Assembly (NCBI GenBank): GCA_003184365.1 | Contig: NKYR01000053.1 | Span: 62,001-126,000 of the forward strand | From: Evernia prunastri | Lineage: Eukaryota > Ascomycota > Lecanoromycetes > Lecanorales > Parmeliaceae | DNA: 64,000 nt | Reading direction: 5' to 3' | Part shown: one piece after another, positions 47,065 to 59,238 of the stretch | Layout of the letters: each line of letters begins with the position of its first letter | Numbering within the stretch: position 1 is the first letter of the stretch | Notes under the pieces: model-generated | Seen by the model: only the letters and a program-made list of their open reading frames with translations | Told to the model about the DNA's origin: nothing | Databases searched by the model: none | Program-made: the position numbers and the translations under genes

Positions 47065-48065
47065 GTTTCTCTCCCCGGGGCGCGCAGTGCAAGTCGATTG
47101 GACGCAGGTAAAGCAGGATCTGGGGAGGAAGAGGATGGAGAAAGGTGATGACCGCGAAAGGGAAAGGGAAGCTTAGTCTGACAGCTTCTCCATCCCACCT
47201 ACATATGATCCCACGCTCGTCCTGGAGATCAGAGACGGCCACCAACAGGAATCATCAGCCCTACCAACCAACGTGAAAGCTCGGGCCTGCAGCAAAAGAC
47301 GCGGCCATGGGATTCTAGGTGCTCACTCTGAATCAGCTCCACTGAACAAGTCAGAGAGCAAACTTACAAACAAACAAAATGACGTCTTCCCCAACCTCAC
47401 CCATCGGTGTCAGCGAGCGCCAAACTCAAACATCGTGCTCAAGGTGAATAAACTAGTCCCCTAAGTCTCGACAACTCCACCTACATTGTTCAGCCCTCCA
47501 CAGCCCAACAGCAAAGACCAGCCAGCATTCAACGATGATTGGAGCTTGGGCGAGGAGCAGCATTCTTAGGGTCGAGATCGCGCCGCATCGAGAGCGCTAA
47601 AACATGCTTGTGGGAACCGGCCCGCATTAGGGCTCCTTCGGCCCCCCGACGCTTGCGATCTAGGGGTGGTACAGCGCTGCCGGGGAGGGAAAGGTCGAGT
47701 TGGTCAAGCTCAGTTGGGGTCCACTGACCCACTGGTGCTTACGACCTATGCTGCGACAAGGTTTGAAAGGATTCGTAGATGTGATGTATGTACAACCGCT
47801 CCACAGCGCACAGCCTCTTCTGGTTGCTCGCTTGCTAAAGGAATCCTGGAGCACCTACCTATGCTGTGTGTTGGCACGATCGTACATACCTACCTACCTA
47901 CAAACAGAAAGCACTAAAGCCTCCAGGTTGGCCTTAAAACACCTTATCCACATCGCGCCCTGCATCACGCGAGTCTTAGGACAGGGCTGCAGAAGACTTG
48001 CGTGTGGATGGATGCCTGTCCAACTAGATTGGCTCCACCAGGTAAGCTAGCGCACCTCGAATATT
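47065..48065. other. Intergenic, promoter of rhodopsin-domain gene
   Basis: Between two same-strand genes. No supported gene. Short frames (for example 47529-47732) exist on both strands and are mutual shadows. Confidence 0.45.
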
Positions 48066-49662
48066 CTACGCCACGGTCCTCAGACCGCCTCCGAACTTGG
48101 CCCATCTCGCACCCATCATGCACCCCGCACTGACGACAACGAGCGTGCCCGCCCACGCCTGCAAGCCCACCCAACCACCATCGCCCCTCAAGATCGCGCC
48201 CGCGATGGGGTTCCCGATCAGCGAGCCAACGCCTGCGAAGCCCATGGACATGCCCAGCCTCGTCCCGACGGTGCTCATATCGGACGAGAGCCCGTAGACG
48301 ATGGGCCCCGGTAGCGAGACGAAGGTGCCGGAAAAGAAACCGTAGAGGGCACAAAAGACCAGCAGGCCGGGCGTGTTGCGTATCGCGATCCAGCAAAAAG
48401 CGAGGAGGGATGCGATGAGCGCGAACGGGATCTGGACATTAAGCGGCCCGATCCTATCAGCCAGCCAGTTCGGGAAGAGCCTGCCGAAAAACGAGCCAGC
48501 GTTCACGACGGCGAGCACGTACGTAGCGAGACCGGCACTCATGCCGCACACCTGCGTCGCGTAGAGCTCGATGTAGAAGAAAGCGATGTAGATGCCCATG
48601 AAGCCGAAGAAGATGCCGGCGCAGAAGAAGAGGTAGGGCCCGTCGCGGAAGGAGGAGGCGTCGTAGACTTTCCGGAGGGAGGTGGACGGGACGCGCTGTT
48701 TAATGAAGGGGACAGTGACGATGGAGGTGGCGAGCATGATGAAGGCGATGGCGCGGGTGGCCCAGGGGAAGCCGGCTGTGGGTTGCAGTTGCCGGAAGAC
48801 GATGGGGTAGATGACGCCTCCTGGGAACGTTATGATTAGACCTTGCGAGGACCCGTTTTCAACATCAACAAGCAAAAGAACGCGAGGGATACGCGCGCAG
48901 AACGTACCAATACTACTCCCCATACTCGCAACACCCGTCGCCAGCGCCCTCTTCCTATCAAAATACTGACTCACAATCGCGATACTAGGCAAAAACAGCA
49001 GCCCGTCCCCAACACCCACCACGATGCCCTGCGCGACCAGCAGCTCCCCATACGTTCGGCAGATACTAGTCATCATCACACCCAAGATGGTGAGAGACGT
49101 GCCGCCATACACCAGCGCGCGGAGATAGCCCGCGTCGTACAGCGGACCGGTGACGACGCTGACGAGCAGGAGCAGGAACCCCTGCAGGGAGCCTATCCAC
49201 GCGATCTGTGAGTCGGAGTGCGCATGGAGGCGGGAGGAGGAATAGTACTGCTGATAGACGCCGTAGCTGTTCACGACTCCCCTGGACGGTTGGGCGTTTT
49301 GTGTCAGTGAGGGAAGAGGCAAAAACAGACATCTGGGCATTCTAGGACGAACCAGGTGTTAAAGAAGATGCAGAATGCACCGGCGACCTGAAGCCACGCG
49401 AAGAAGCCCGCGTCTGGTATCTGGTTCGATGGCGCTTCTAGCGCCTCCGCTGACTCTTCTGTCGCATGGCCCTTTTCCGCTTGGAGAGGATCGATGTTTG
49501 TCTTATCTACATCACCGATAACGGTTAATTCCCGCTGGGACGTGTTGGTGGAGGTCCATGCGTATTCCTTTGGGTTGAAGACGATGTAACTCAAGTCGTG
49601 GGAGGAAACATTCTTGTACGGTGTTTCAGTAGAGACCAACGGGAAGCGGCATATCCCACCAT
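48066..49662 (-). CDS. MFS transporter, monocarboxylate-permease-like
   Basis: Exons at about 49636-49353, 49281-48908 and 48841-48066 are joined by introns of 71 nt (GTTCGT donor) and 66 nt (GTACGT donor). The second intron is in frame, so the unspliced reading is also open. Twelve helices are expected. Family features include FAWLQVAGAFCIFFNTWGVVNSYGVYQQYY at helix 1, FLPSIAIVSQYFDRKRALATGVA, GSSIG...GGVIYPI, and FFGRLFPNWLADRIGPLNV with the typical GRxxPxxxADRxG motif. This matches the fungal monocarboxylate transporter group (MCH/MCT-like). The N-terminal tail is about 90 polar residues. The start is unresolved: the first exon as read has no ATG. A start at 49662 joined by a 48-nt intron (GTGGGA donor) would supply Met directly before NVSSHDLSY. 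The substrate is unknown. Confidence 0.88.
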
Positions 49663-50661
49663 TTCGATTTGGTTGGGCTAGGTCATTGAGTCGCTTGGAT
49701 ATTCATTTTTCTTTTATGTTTCCTTTTCATTCGCTGGTGCAAACACGCATCATTCAGACACTCAGCCTCGCGCATATCAAGCACGGTGACGTACATGAGG
49801 AGCTAGAAAGCAGTGGGGCTGAGTGAATAAGATCAAACTGACCAACGAGTGCGTGAATCAGCATTCGCAATAATTAACGGTCTAGATGGATCTCAGCACT
49901 CAGCAGATACGGAGGCTAAAAGAGGTCGACGGAGCTAAAATCTGTTAGCATTTATCAACCCCTGCCTGTCCGAGCCGCAAAGCCGCAGTCATGGGGCTTG
50001 CCTTACGAGAATGAGTCCAATCATAAACGTGAGCGAGTCGGATGGTCTGTAGGGATCATGTTCTAGTGTGAGGCAGAGGGTTTAAAAAGAGTCTTAGCGT
50101 GAGCGCTTCGGCGTTGGCTCCCACCGCTATCCACCTACCTTAGTGGAGCCTACCGTAGGAGGCTACTACTTGAGCTACGAGAAGATAGCTTGGCAGGGAT
50201 GTGAATTCTTCAGCCCCCAACCGATCCCTATGCCTTCCCGTCACTGCCACATTGACTCTTCACCACGCAGCCTGGTCCTAACATCCTACGGCATCTTCTC
50301 TGCAATCAAGATTTAGGCCAACGAATATGACGCGTTACGCGTCGGGTTCGATTGCTAGTGGTGCTCCTTGCAGATACGGTATATCGTATTGGGACTCTTG
50401 TGACAACTTGGGTCATGACCTTTAATGCCTGGCTATCAGGATCACAGCCGCAAAGGATTAAAAGCTAAGTATTAATGTTTCCCATGTCCTTTCATTGAAG
50501 TACAATTCTTAAGAGAGTGACGAGTGAAAGATTCGATGCTGCATTTAGAGCCATTATTCTCGACATCTGCTTTCTTCTTCTTCTTGTGACCTTCAACTGC
50601 TTAATTGTATTTCTTATCACATTTCTTTGGTTTCTGAATCAGCTACTCTGCAATCGCAGAA
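49663..50661. other. Intergenic, divergent promoter region
   Basis: This lies between the MFS gene (minus) and the NRPS-like gene (plus). No gene is supported. It should carry both promoters; the CT-rich run at 50570-50590 is close to the NRPS-like start. Confidence 0.45.
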
Positions 50662-52587
50662 ATGGCTACAATGGCTGTCGTACGATCAGCGTCCGAGTAC
50701 GATCCTGCCGCCACCAAATCTGTCAAACGAGCCCTGGACTTGTATGCTTCTGAGCTTGACTATGAGCTTCCTCTAGCTGTCAAAATTAAGATCGGCGACG
50801 TTCAGCCTGAACATATCCCCCGTGTCGATGTAGAACCTAGATTTGTAGGAGACTTGGTATCTCCTGACATCGCAGTCCCAGCTGCCGAAGAAATTGCTTC
50901 TCTCCAGCCCGACTATGGTCACCGTCTCATCCCAAATCTGATCGATCAACGTGTTCAGGCGGAACCGAATCGCCCTTTCTGGTCAGTACCTCGTTCTTCA
51001 AACCTGGTAGACGGGTTCCGCGATGTCAGCTACAGCCAGGTCGCACGTGCAATCAATCGAGCAGCGTGGTGGATTGATGAAAACGTTGGAAAAAGTACGA
51101 CTTTCGAGACTTTAGCGTATATGGGTCCGCCAGATCTTCGCTACGCAGTCTTGACTGTTGCAGCTCAGAAGACCGGTCATACGGCAAGTCACACGTCTCG
51201 TAAATAGATGCAGGCATTTCACTTATGGGTTTTAGGCTTTCTTCTCTTCGTTGTGGAACAGCAGGGACGTGCACCTACACTTGCTCGAATCCGCAAATTG
51301 CCGAGTCTTTATCACTCCAGCCAATCTCTCACCAACAGTCATGGCCGTCTTAGCCAAGCGCGCAATGCAAATTCTCATTATACCAGGGCTGGACGAACTG
51401 CTATACGGACCGCCCGTGGAGACGTATCCCTACGAAAGGACGTTCGAAGAAGCACGCCACGATCCCTTCGTCTCTTGCCATACCTCCGGGTCCACAGGTT
51501 TCCCGAAGCTCATCACCCCAAGTCAAGGCACAATGGCCGCTTGTGACGCTTTCCAATATTTGCCAGCAAATGGCTACCCGCCAACATTCGTAGAAGCGAT
51601 GAGAGGCAAACGCGTGCTTGCGGGAGTGCCTCCCTTCCACAGTGCGGGGATTTTCCTCCGTCTGGCTATGCCAGTGTACTACGATACGATTTCCGTGGAA
51701 GGGCCTCTCACCCCATTAACAGCAGATGTGACCCACGAAATGCATACATATGGCAACATCAACATTAGTATCCTGCGGCCTGCGGTTTGGGAGGAAATTG
51801 CGGACAACCCCAAATACTTAGATCAGCTTTCGAGTCTGGATTACGCAATGAACGGCGCTTGTGCCATACCCAAAGAATTAGGAGATAAGATCGCCACCAA
51901 AACCTCTGTCATGACGTTCATAGGATCCACCGAAGCCATGCTTCTCCCCACCGAATATCCCGACGAGGACGACTGGCAGTACTTCCCTTTCAGCGAATGC
52001 ATGGGCGCTAAGTTCCGTCATTATCACGAGGATCTCTACGAACTGGTCACTGTCCGCAAGCCCAAGTATGCGGACTACCAAGCCATATTCTTCACCTTTC
52101 CCGAGAAGCAGGAATACTCGATGAAGGACCTCTACTCCCCTCATCCGACCAAGCCGGGGCTTTGGATGTATCGCGGGCGTGCGGACGACGTGATTGTGCT
52201 CATGGATGGTAAGAAGATGCATCCGACCGCGATGGAGGAGATCATCAGCAGCCACCCAGAAGTACGCTCCGCCATGGTACTGGGCCAGGCACGCTTGAAA
52301 CCGGCCTTGCTGCTCGAACCCTGAATAAAATAGAAGACAAAGAGAGTCTCCTCGATAGAATCTGGCCAACGGTCGAAGGCGCCAATCGACGGTACGTGGA
52401 GGCTTTGAGGATCACGCGAGATCACGTGATCTTCACCACAGCCGGGAAGCCAATGGCAAGGACGGGCAAAGGCAGTGTGCAGCGGATCGACACGATGTTT
52501 GCGTATGAGGAGGAAATCGACGAGTTTTACGATGCCGCCGTGGGCGAGGAAAGGGCGAGTGAGGAGAGTTTGGTGAAGGATTTCTAG
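50662..52587 (+). CDS. NRPS-like adenylate-forming enzyme, adenylation domain only, frame break near the end
   Basis: Exon 1 is 50662-51183, then a 52-nt intron with a GC donor (GCAAGT at 51184, TTTAG at 51235), then exon 2 from 51236. The phases agree, and the join gives QKTGHTAFFSSLWNSRD, as in related enzymes. Core motifs: HTSGSTGFPK (A3, ATP binding), IGSTEA (A5), YRGRADDVIVLMDGKK (A7-A8) and PMARTGKGSV (A10 with the catalytic Lys). At about 52319 the frame must shift by one base (LLLEP then LNKIEDKESLLD); one extra C in the CCC run restores it. The whole is about 624 residues. No thiolation (GGDSL-like), reductase or thioesterase domain follows, so it is an A-only form, or the 3' part of an A-T-R gene was lost. 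It likely activates an aryl or amino acid. Confidence 0.85.
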
Positions 52588-54750
52588 GAAAAATGAGGGA
52601 CGGGGAGATGGAAAGTGGGAAGCGGTGTAGATACGAATCGAATGCTTGATGTGACCAGTAACGCGAATTTGCCTGTACAATGCACGTACCGTTCTAAGCA
52701 TTCCACCACCCAACACTGTACAACCAAAGAAATCCAAAAAAGGCAGAGAGCGAAAGACCGCGGATCAAATCGAAACCCATTCATTTCCCCTTTCTTAAAG
52801 CATTCAAACCATTGCACATCCCACCCCCTGTACCCCATCTTCCAAACCCTCACAACAACTCACCAAGACCCTCTCCCAGAGCCACCATTCCCAGCACCCT
52901 CGAGCCCTATCAGTCATCGAGATACCCAAACAGATGACGTACCCAACCTCACACACAGTGCCCCATTCTTGACCACGCACAACGTCTCCTCGGCTCATCA
53001 TATCGAGCGCAGCAAAACAAGCCCCTTCCCCCCCCTCTACCCTCCTCCTCTCCCCAACAAAAACCCACACGATCAACCCAATCCAACCCAACCCGCCCAG
53101 CAGGACGCACGCGCGCCGTGAATCACCAACACCGCCAGAACTCGCCGGCTCAACCTCGCCGGTGCCAATATTTCCGAGCACCGCAATGACAGTGCGCACG
53201 AGAACCGCGCCCCCACCACACGGCGACCGTTCTGCACGGAGTATCTCCTGCTTTGATCACGGACCGGAGAGACAGGCGTTTGAATGGCGGGGCGCGGGAG
53301 TGGAGAGATGGAGTCATGAATGGCGTTGCTGGCTAGAGGGAAGACAACTGTTCTAGTTTTGTGGGGGTAGGAGAGGGTGGTTTGAGAAGGCCGGGGGGAG
53401 GAGGAGGAGGAGGAGGAGGAGGAGGAGGAGGATGGAGGAGGAGGAAGGGTGAGAAGAGGGATAAGGGTAAGGCGAGGACAGTGACCGCAAATCGAAATAT
53501 GGATATCTGTAACACACCTCGCCGCCTACCTGCTCAAAGACATTTTAAGGAAGCCATCAGTCAATCAATCAGTAGGCAATCAACAAACAGGCAAGGACAG
53601 ACCAGGCTACCGTAATTCCGATATGAACAAACACCCGCGAAGGCAATTCCAGTAGAGCATGCATACGAAGAGCCCGAGCATGCTTGACAAGCACGTAAGT
53701 GTACGAGTATCTCTGCGTTGGATCGGGGTAACTGTTCTGAACAGAGTGCTCCGTATATATCCTATTTACGAAAGAAAGGTGCATTGTTCTGGATTCGTAT
53801 TGGAGGAATGGAGGGACGGAGGAAGTACCTAGAGATGGATGCTGTGTGAGGTGGGAGGTGGGGAGGTAGGATGCTAAGATGAAGGAATGGCAGACACCGA
53901 TTGACAGAGAAGGGAAAGGGGAGCCATAGTCGACGCGCGAGGGGCGGCTTGGTGTGGCCCGTATCTCTTCTTTCCCCGGGGACAGTCTTCTCCACTTCTT
54001 ACAGTCGAGACTCCATCTTCGCGATCTCAGCCAACGCCCAGCAGAACGCGCACCTGAACAATGCGCTCAGAGCTGCTTGGGAGCTGTAACACTGTACTCT
54101 ACTCCACGAGTAAATTATCCCGAGGCTCCGCTGCCCCTTTTAAGCCCCCATGAAAATTTGCGAAAGAAGAGTGCTCCTGTGTCTTCTGCTCTAGAACCGC
54201 CCTCACGAAAGTAGAGTAAGTACTCTAGAGCCCAGACTGCTACGAGCACTGTGCACAGTCCTGGATGTTCTGTGCCGGACCACCCTAATCCGACTCAGCA
54301 CACGAAGATGCTGTGGACGAGGGTCCCAAAAGGATGCCTTTGAGGGTTCGAAGGGGAGATCTTAACCGCTCATATTGGTTCAGGGATGGACTGCTGGTGC
54401 AAAATGGACAGGGTTCGGGGCAAATTCTTGCAAGCATGCTTCCTGCAAAAAGAGATAGCCTGGGCAGATCGAGTCGTCTGAGATACGTCCGTCCACCAGC
54501 GCTTGCCAGCTGCTCTACAGAGTATGGGACGACTAGCCATCTCAAACCAGGCGCTGCATATGCTCATAGCTGGCATGCTGTATATGGAAATGTGAATCAT
54601 ACTCACTCGGCGATTACAATTACAAAGGTCGTGATGATGCAGGTACTGCAGGGAAACCGAGAATCCCTAGAACCCCGCTCGCTTTCCTCCCATGATGCAA
54701 AACGCCCCGCTCGCCCATCGCAAAGAGAGGAAGGTGCGTCTCGTCCATGA
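52588..54750. other. Intergenic with GGA microsatellite
   Basis: No supported gene in this 2.2 kb. A (GAG)n run at 53398-53455 creates a false Pro-rich minus frame. A frame at 52615-53121 plus has a proline-rich random composition. CT-rich and GA-rich tracts dominate around 53700-54000. Confidence 0.45.
53398..53455. repeat. GAG trinucleotide microsatellite
   Basis: About a dozen near-perfect GAG units, interrupted once (GATGGAGG). It lies in non-coding DNA. Confidence 0.8.
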
Positions 54751-55920
54751 TCAAGCGTGACCGTCCGCTTTGAACCACGGAACCTCCATCACCAACTGTC
54801 CACGATTCTCCCACATGTGTACTCCGACCTCCTCAATGTCATCTCCCTCGGCACCCTCACCCACCACATTGGTACCGTGCCTCGTGACCTTCGCTTTCAA
54901 AGGCCATCCCTCACCGTCGGCGTGCAATTGCGTGGTTGGCGAAACCAAGCCGCTGCTGGGCGTCCTCCGGCCCTGAGACAATGTAGGCCAGGGCAGCACG
55001 AGTTCCTTGTCAGAAGCTGCCTTTGCCGGCGAATGGAGGAAGTTGAGTCCCCATCTCGACGTCGGACCAATCGCAGGAGACGGAGAGGTGTCGGGGCGGT
55101 AATATCGTCGCTCGGCAAAAGTGTCTTTCTGGATCCAACCCGGCGTTGCGATGGCCATGATCTGGTTCAAGACCAGGAATTCCAGCTTCAGTTTCAGGAT
55201 GTAGCTGAAGGTCTGGATGGGATGGCTGATGCCGGTTTGGTTGAGGTAGACCAGGACGATGGTCAAGATGTCCAGGCAGACGGCGATGACGATGACGTAG
55301 ATGAGATCGATCATGACGCGGCGCTGTCGGACGCTCGCCTTGAGGTTCAGGAGCTTGGTTAGAGACCAGATGTAGATGCCGTTGATGATGCTCTCCGCGA
55401 CGGTGAAGCCGATCTGGGTGATGCGATCGAGTATAGCCTCTCTGGGCGAGTAGAGGGCGGAGAGATGTCGGTTGTATGGATTGAATGCTTGCCAGACGAG
55501 AGGCCAGGTTGGAATGATCATCGTCGATGCAACGACTATGATCATGATGAGCACGTATCGTTCGAGCTTGCGATTCTGATTCACAAGGTGGAGTCGGGAA
55601 TAGAGGACCAGGAGTTGCGCGGGTGCGTATATGGTCCAGCCACCCAGGAGGAAGAGCGTGTACACTGGCCAGAGGGGCTCCGGGCGGGGAAGGAAGTATT
55701 TCAAGACGACCCCGACGGAATCGATGGCGCAGCCCCAGGTTCCGAGTAGCATGCACCAGTAGTAGAGGCTCCGCTTTCGCTTGAACATCCGGTAGATGCT
55801 GATGTTGTTGTCGATGAAGAGGTAGAATACTATGGCGACGAAGCCGCTTGCTGCAAGCTCTTCGCCTGGTCTTGAGAGGTTTTTTTAAGCGCAATTACCC
55901 AAGGCGGAGCGGATTTCCAT
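54751..55920 (-). CDS. DUF7703-type fungal integral membrane protein (378 aa)
   Basis: Exon 2 is 55865-54751 and carries the family core: FKRKRSLYYWCMLLGTWGCAIDSVGVVLKYF, then PAQLLVLYSRLHLVNQNR, matching the fungal DUF7703 proteins as I recall them. About seven helices occupy the first 230 residues. The tail of 140 residues is polar with LHADGEGWPLKAKVTRHG and an acidic stretch. Just upstream of exon 2 the frame meets a TAA, so a small first exon is needed. ATG at 55920 gives MEIRSALG, and a 33-nt intron (55898-55866, GTAATT donor, CCAG end) joins in phase 1 to EELAASGFVAIVFYLF, which fits the family start. The intron is unusually short, so exon 1 is tentative. Location is probably the plasma membrane; function is unknown, possibly receptor-like. 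Confidence 0.78.
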
Positions 55921-57891
55921 AATACCTCCATGCTACAGAAGCTGATTCCGCGAAATCGTATGCCGAGGCGGAGACCATCGTGTGAAATCAGGACACGTGA
56001 CTTAAGGTACAGAGTTCACGACAAAAGCGCGAGTTTCATGGCAGAAGATTGAGAACCCGGTCTCCAGAACCGCAGGGGGGGGGGTTTTGATTGTTATCAG
56101 GCTTTCCCATGCGCTGTCATCTTTTGCCGAGAAAACGGACCCGACTACTTCAATGGGTAAGGACGGGCACCGCGAAGTCTTGCTGTTCCACAAGGCAATC
56201 CCGCAGAACACGGATTCGACTGCTATCATATGCAAGAAGCACGGGGCACTGCCTGCGCATTGGATTACGCCATCCTCGCCCTTAATCCTACATCTCTCCA
56301 CCAAGCCTTCTAAGTTTGAGCTTACCTAGCCATTCTGGCAAGGGCCGTCCCACCGGACACGCACGAAGATCCTACACGAAACAAAATGCAAAGGCTGTCG
56401 ATGGTTCGGACACTTCGCCCGAAGACCTATACTTGTCCAACAAGGTATCCAAGAAGCTTAGCGCTACCTCCAGGAACCAAGAGAAATCCTCGGGAAGCCC
56501 TTACTGCTATCAGGAATTCGAGAAGGAAAAAACCACACCAACGTACTATACTATGCAGTACATATTCCAGACTGAACTTATCGGAATAAACACTCTTTTT
56601 GGCGTACACGTCTCAATGGTCGAGAAAGTGGGTGCTGACTACTGGCAGCCTTACCACTCTGTAGCGCTTACGCTGAATTCAAAGACTAAACAACGGCAAT
56701 GGCTCCTCCATTCCCTAGCACACCGACAAGAGCGGTACGAAAGGTCCTTCATTCCTAGGACCTCGGCTCGTGTCAAGCTTACGTTCAGCTTACGTCAGAT
56801 CTAGATATTGTCATGCTCGCTTTAATAGAGGCTTGACTCGTCCACGAATCTCATCAACAAACCTGCAGCTTCATTTCATAAGAATTTGCGCGCAGAGTTC
56901 AACTAGCGGCGATGCCGATTTGCGAGCGTATGCGAGGACCCAAACCGAGCGAGATAGTAAGGAGACATAATTAGGACTTGGTTGTTTTTCGCTTCCGTGG
57001 CCTTGAAAAGGGTAAGATGAGACGACTGACGGGAAGAAGACCACCTACTTTCTTAATTGATACCCCGCTACATAGTCGGTGTGCCGCAGGATACGTGCCC
57101 CACCCGGTTGAGCGTGGCGTACGATTGGTAGTTCTATAGTAGACAGCTTGCGCCTTCCACTCTCGAGAGCAACCTGCAGTTCAAGTGCGGTTACGGCTAA
57201 AGGTAAGCAGGAAGGTTGCGGTCAGGACTCCGACGCCGTCCTTCGTATCAACGCAATCCCAAGGATGAAACATTACTTATCATGATAGATAACATGGGCT
57301 GATACGGGCTGATCTGTAAGGTCTTTGGAGCTGTCGGTTTCAATGTGAAAGGTATTTTTCTGAGTAATTGGGCATCTTGGTCCTCTGCTTGTAAGTCACA
57401 CATGTGGAGGTTGGCACGAGATGCAAGGTCTCGGATAATGCCCCCGGCTGAGGGTGGCCTGAACAATGCAGATAGCAGATCACCTTCGGCTTTGCGCCTA
57501 AGCGCCTAAGCTGACTCAATTTGAAGTCCCGAGGTTCGCCAATTGCACCTCTAGAACTTGTTGAATAATAGACTACCTAATGACTGTAGTAAGGAGTGGA
57601 GGAAGGTAGCTACGAAGATGATTGCTGGCTACAGGGTCACTTTCCGAGGTTAGGGCTAGGGCTGCCGGTAAAGTGAGTACCTTAGCGGAAGGCTATGGGT
57701 CCTCACTACGGTGAAAAGGCGGTTATTTGATATTAACGGTATCTAGACAGTTCCGTGGTTTCAGTACCACGTTATGGTTTTTTAGATATAACGTTTTTAA
57801 GCTTTACTGTACTAAACCCTTTACGATATCAAATCCGTATTTAAATTATACGTATTTTTTAAAATGACTATTACTATTAAATATGTCAAGT
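55921..57891. other. Intergenic, no gene seen
   Basis: A plus frame at 56316-56804 is long but starts at TTG and has no family signature. From about 57760 the sequence turns AT-rich toward the first LTR copy. Confidence 0.4.
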
Positions 57892-57991
57892 TGTCACGGA
57901 ATAGGGTGCATCCCCCTATCCAATGCGCCAAAAGAGCGTGTGACCCCGCCAAGACAGCGGAATCACCCTAATGCAGCCCATATCCGTAACA
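57892..57991 (+). mobile_element. Solo LTR-like element, copy 1 (100 bp) with target duplication
   Basis: Begins TGTCACGGAATAGGG and ends CCGTAACA, and is flanked on both sides by CAAGT (57887-57891 and 57992-57996), a 5-bp target duplication. Identical sequence recurs at 59139 and 59455. TG...CA ends, the 5-bp duplication and no coding capacity fit a solo LTR. Confidence 0.82.
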
Positions 57992-58940
57992 CAAGTCTGT
58001 CAAGCCAAGTACTCGGAAGATCTTTACACTGAGAAACATCAACGCTTCTTAAGAATTAAGTGCAAAAATGGACGATTTAGACAGTTTTCTCGCGGGGGTG
58101 TCTGTCAGATACTTATGTGCTCATGGTGGTGGAGCTGTAGGTGTGAGACTCATGAGAACTGTGGATTATTTGAGGACCCTAATCGGAAGTCTGTCGGATC
58201 TGAGATACACGCTAGCTTAGTGCATTACAGCTAGTCTTGAGACGTCTCATTAGACTAAAACGTTAATTAATTGCTACGATTGTAATTTGTCACTGTCAAA
58301 TGGCAAGTATATTTAGATGTAACGTCTCCTCAGTACTATGATAACACTATCGTAGCTATACGGTACCGAGCCCAGCCATTATGTCGCTAAGGTACCTACT
58401 TTACCTTATAGGCCAAACCTGATTCATAGAAACGGTTTAGAAATGGTTCACACATGATTAATAAGCTGTGACAGTGATAATTACGAGATCCATTTATACA
58501 TGATTTAGATTACGAAACGTTTCAGATTTTCTATCATTGAAAACAAAGTTAACTATTTAATTTACTCTATGAGAACGTGTATTTCGATAAGCTTAACGTG
58601 TATTCAAAATTTTCAGGGTTCAGCCTTTCGTCCTTCATCTTTGTCATGGTGCAGCCTCGTCTCGTGCTGATCTCGTCTAGTCTCGTTTAACCTTTACATC
58701 ATCCGCGCATATCGGGTATATGGGAAATGAAGATGTGGGTTAAAGGACCGTGCGCCAGCTTCTATTTAGATAGCAGCTGGCCCTGCCCCAGCTTGATTCC
58801 TTGTCTTTCGTCTTGGCCTTTCACCTACGTATAATATAGCCTAGTAATAATGCACATTCTTCGCCAATACCTCGTTCCTTGACATTACGAAAGACCTTAA
58901 CATCTGATAGTGCTTCCCGGCACTATAAAACCTCGTTACC
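57992..58940. other. Intergenic, AT-rich in part, possible LTR
   Basis: No gene. The stretch 58467-58902 begins TGTGACAG and ends CTTAACA just before the gag-like start. It contains TATAATATAG near 58830 and could be a 5' LTR of about 436 bp, but no second copy is in the window, so this is only a suggestion. Confidence 0.35.
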
Positions 58941-59137
58941 ATGGGAGACCAGCCTCCCGACCTCGATACCGACCGCGTGCGAGTATTCCTCGCCGAAGTA
59001 ACTCAGAACCCCGCCAGCTTCCTAGCCACCTTCGACACCCTCCGTGCTCAAGTAGAGAGCAACTCCTCGTTTAACACTCCGCCCTCGTCCACGTCTCCCC
59101 CGCAACCTCTTTACGACTCCCAGGCCATGGCAATGAT
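58941..59137 (+). pseudogene. Gag-like retrotransposon start, truncated at an N
   Basis: The ATG frame MGDQPPDLDTDRVRVFLAEV and onward (66 codons) has the acidic, helix-forming start and Ser/Pro linker often seen in Ty3/gypsy Gag proteins. It runs straight into the single N at 59138, after which a 100-bp LTR begins. The rest of the element is missing or collapsed in the assembly. The family is inferred from context. Confidence 0.4.
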
Positions 59138-59138
59138 N

Positions 59139-59238
59139 TGTCACGGAATAGGGTGCATCCCCCTATCCAATGCGCCAAAAGAGCGTGTGACCCCGCCAAG
59201 ACAGCGGAATCACCCTAATGCAGCCCATATCCGTAACA
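59139..59238 (+). mobile_element. LTR copy 2 (100 bp)
   Basis: Same sequence as copy 1. It starts directly after the N at 59138. The flanks do not show a target duplication by themselves. Confidence 0.78.

Noticed and set aside
53333..53515. Proline-run protein
   Set aside because: Produced by the GAG microsatellite read on the minus strand; no start context or other protein features.
55010..55894. 294-codon minus-strand frame overlapping the DUF7703 gene
   Set aside because: Out-of-frame shadow with His/Arg/Pro-rich random composition; the real frame has membrane helices and family motifs.
56316..56804. 162-codon plus-strand gene
   Set aside because: Starts at TTG, no splice signals, no recognisable composition or motif.
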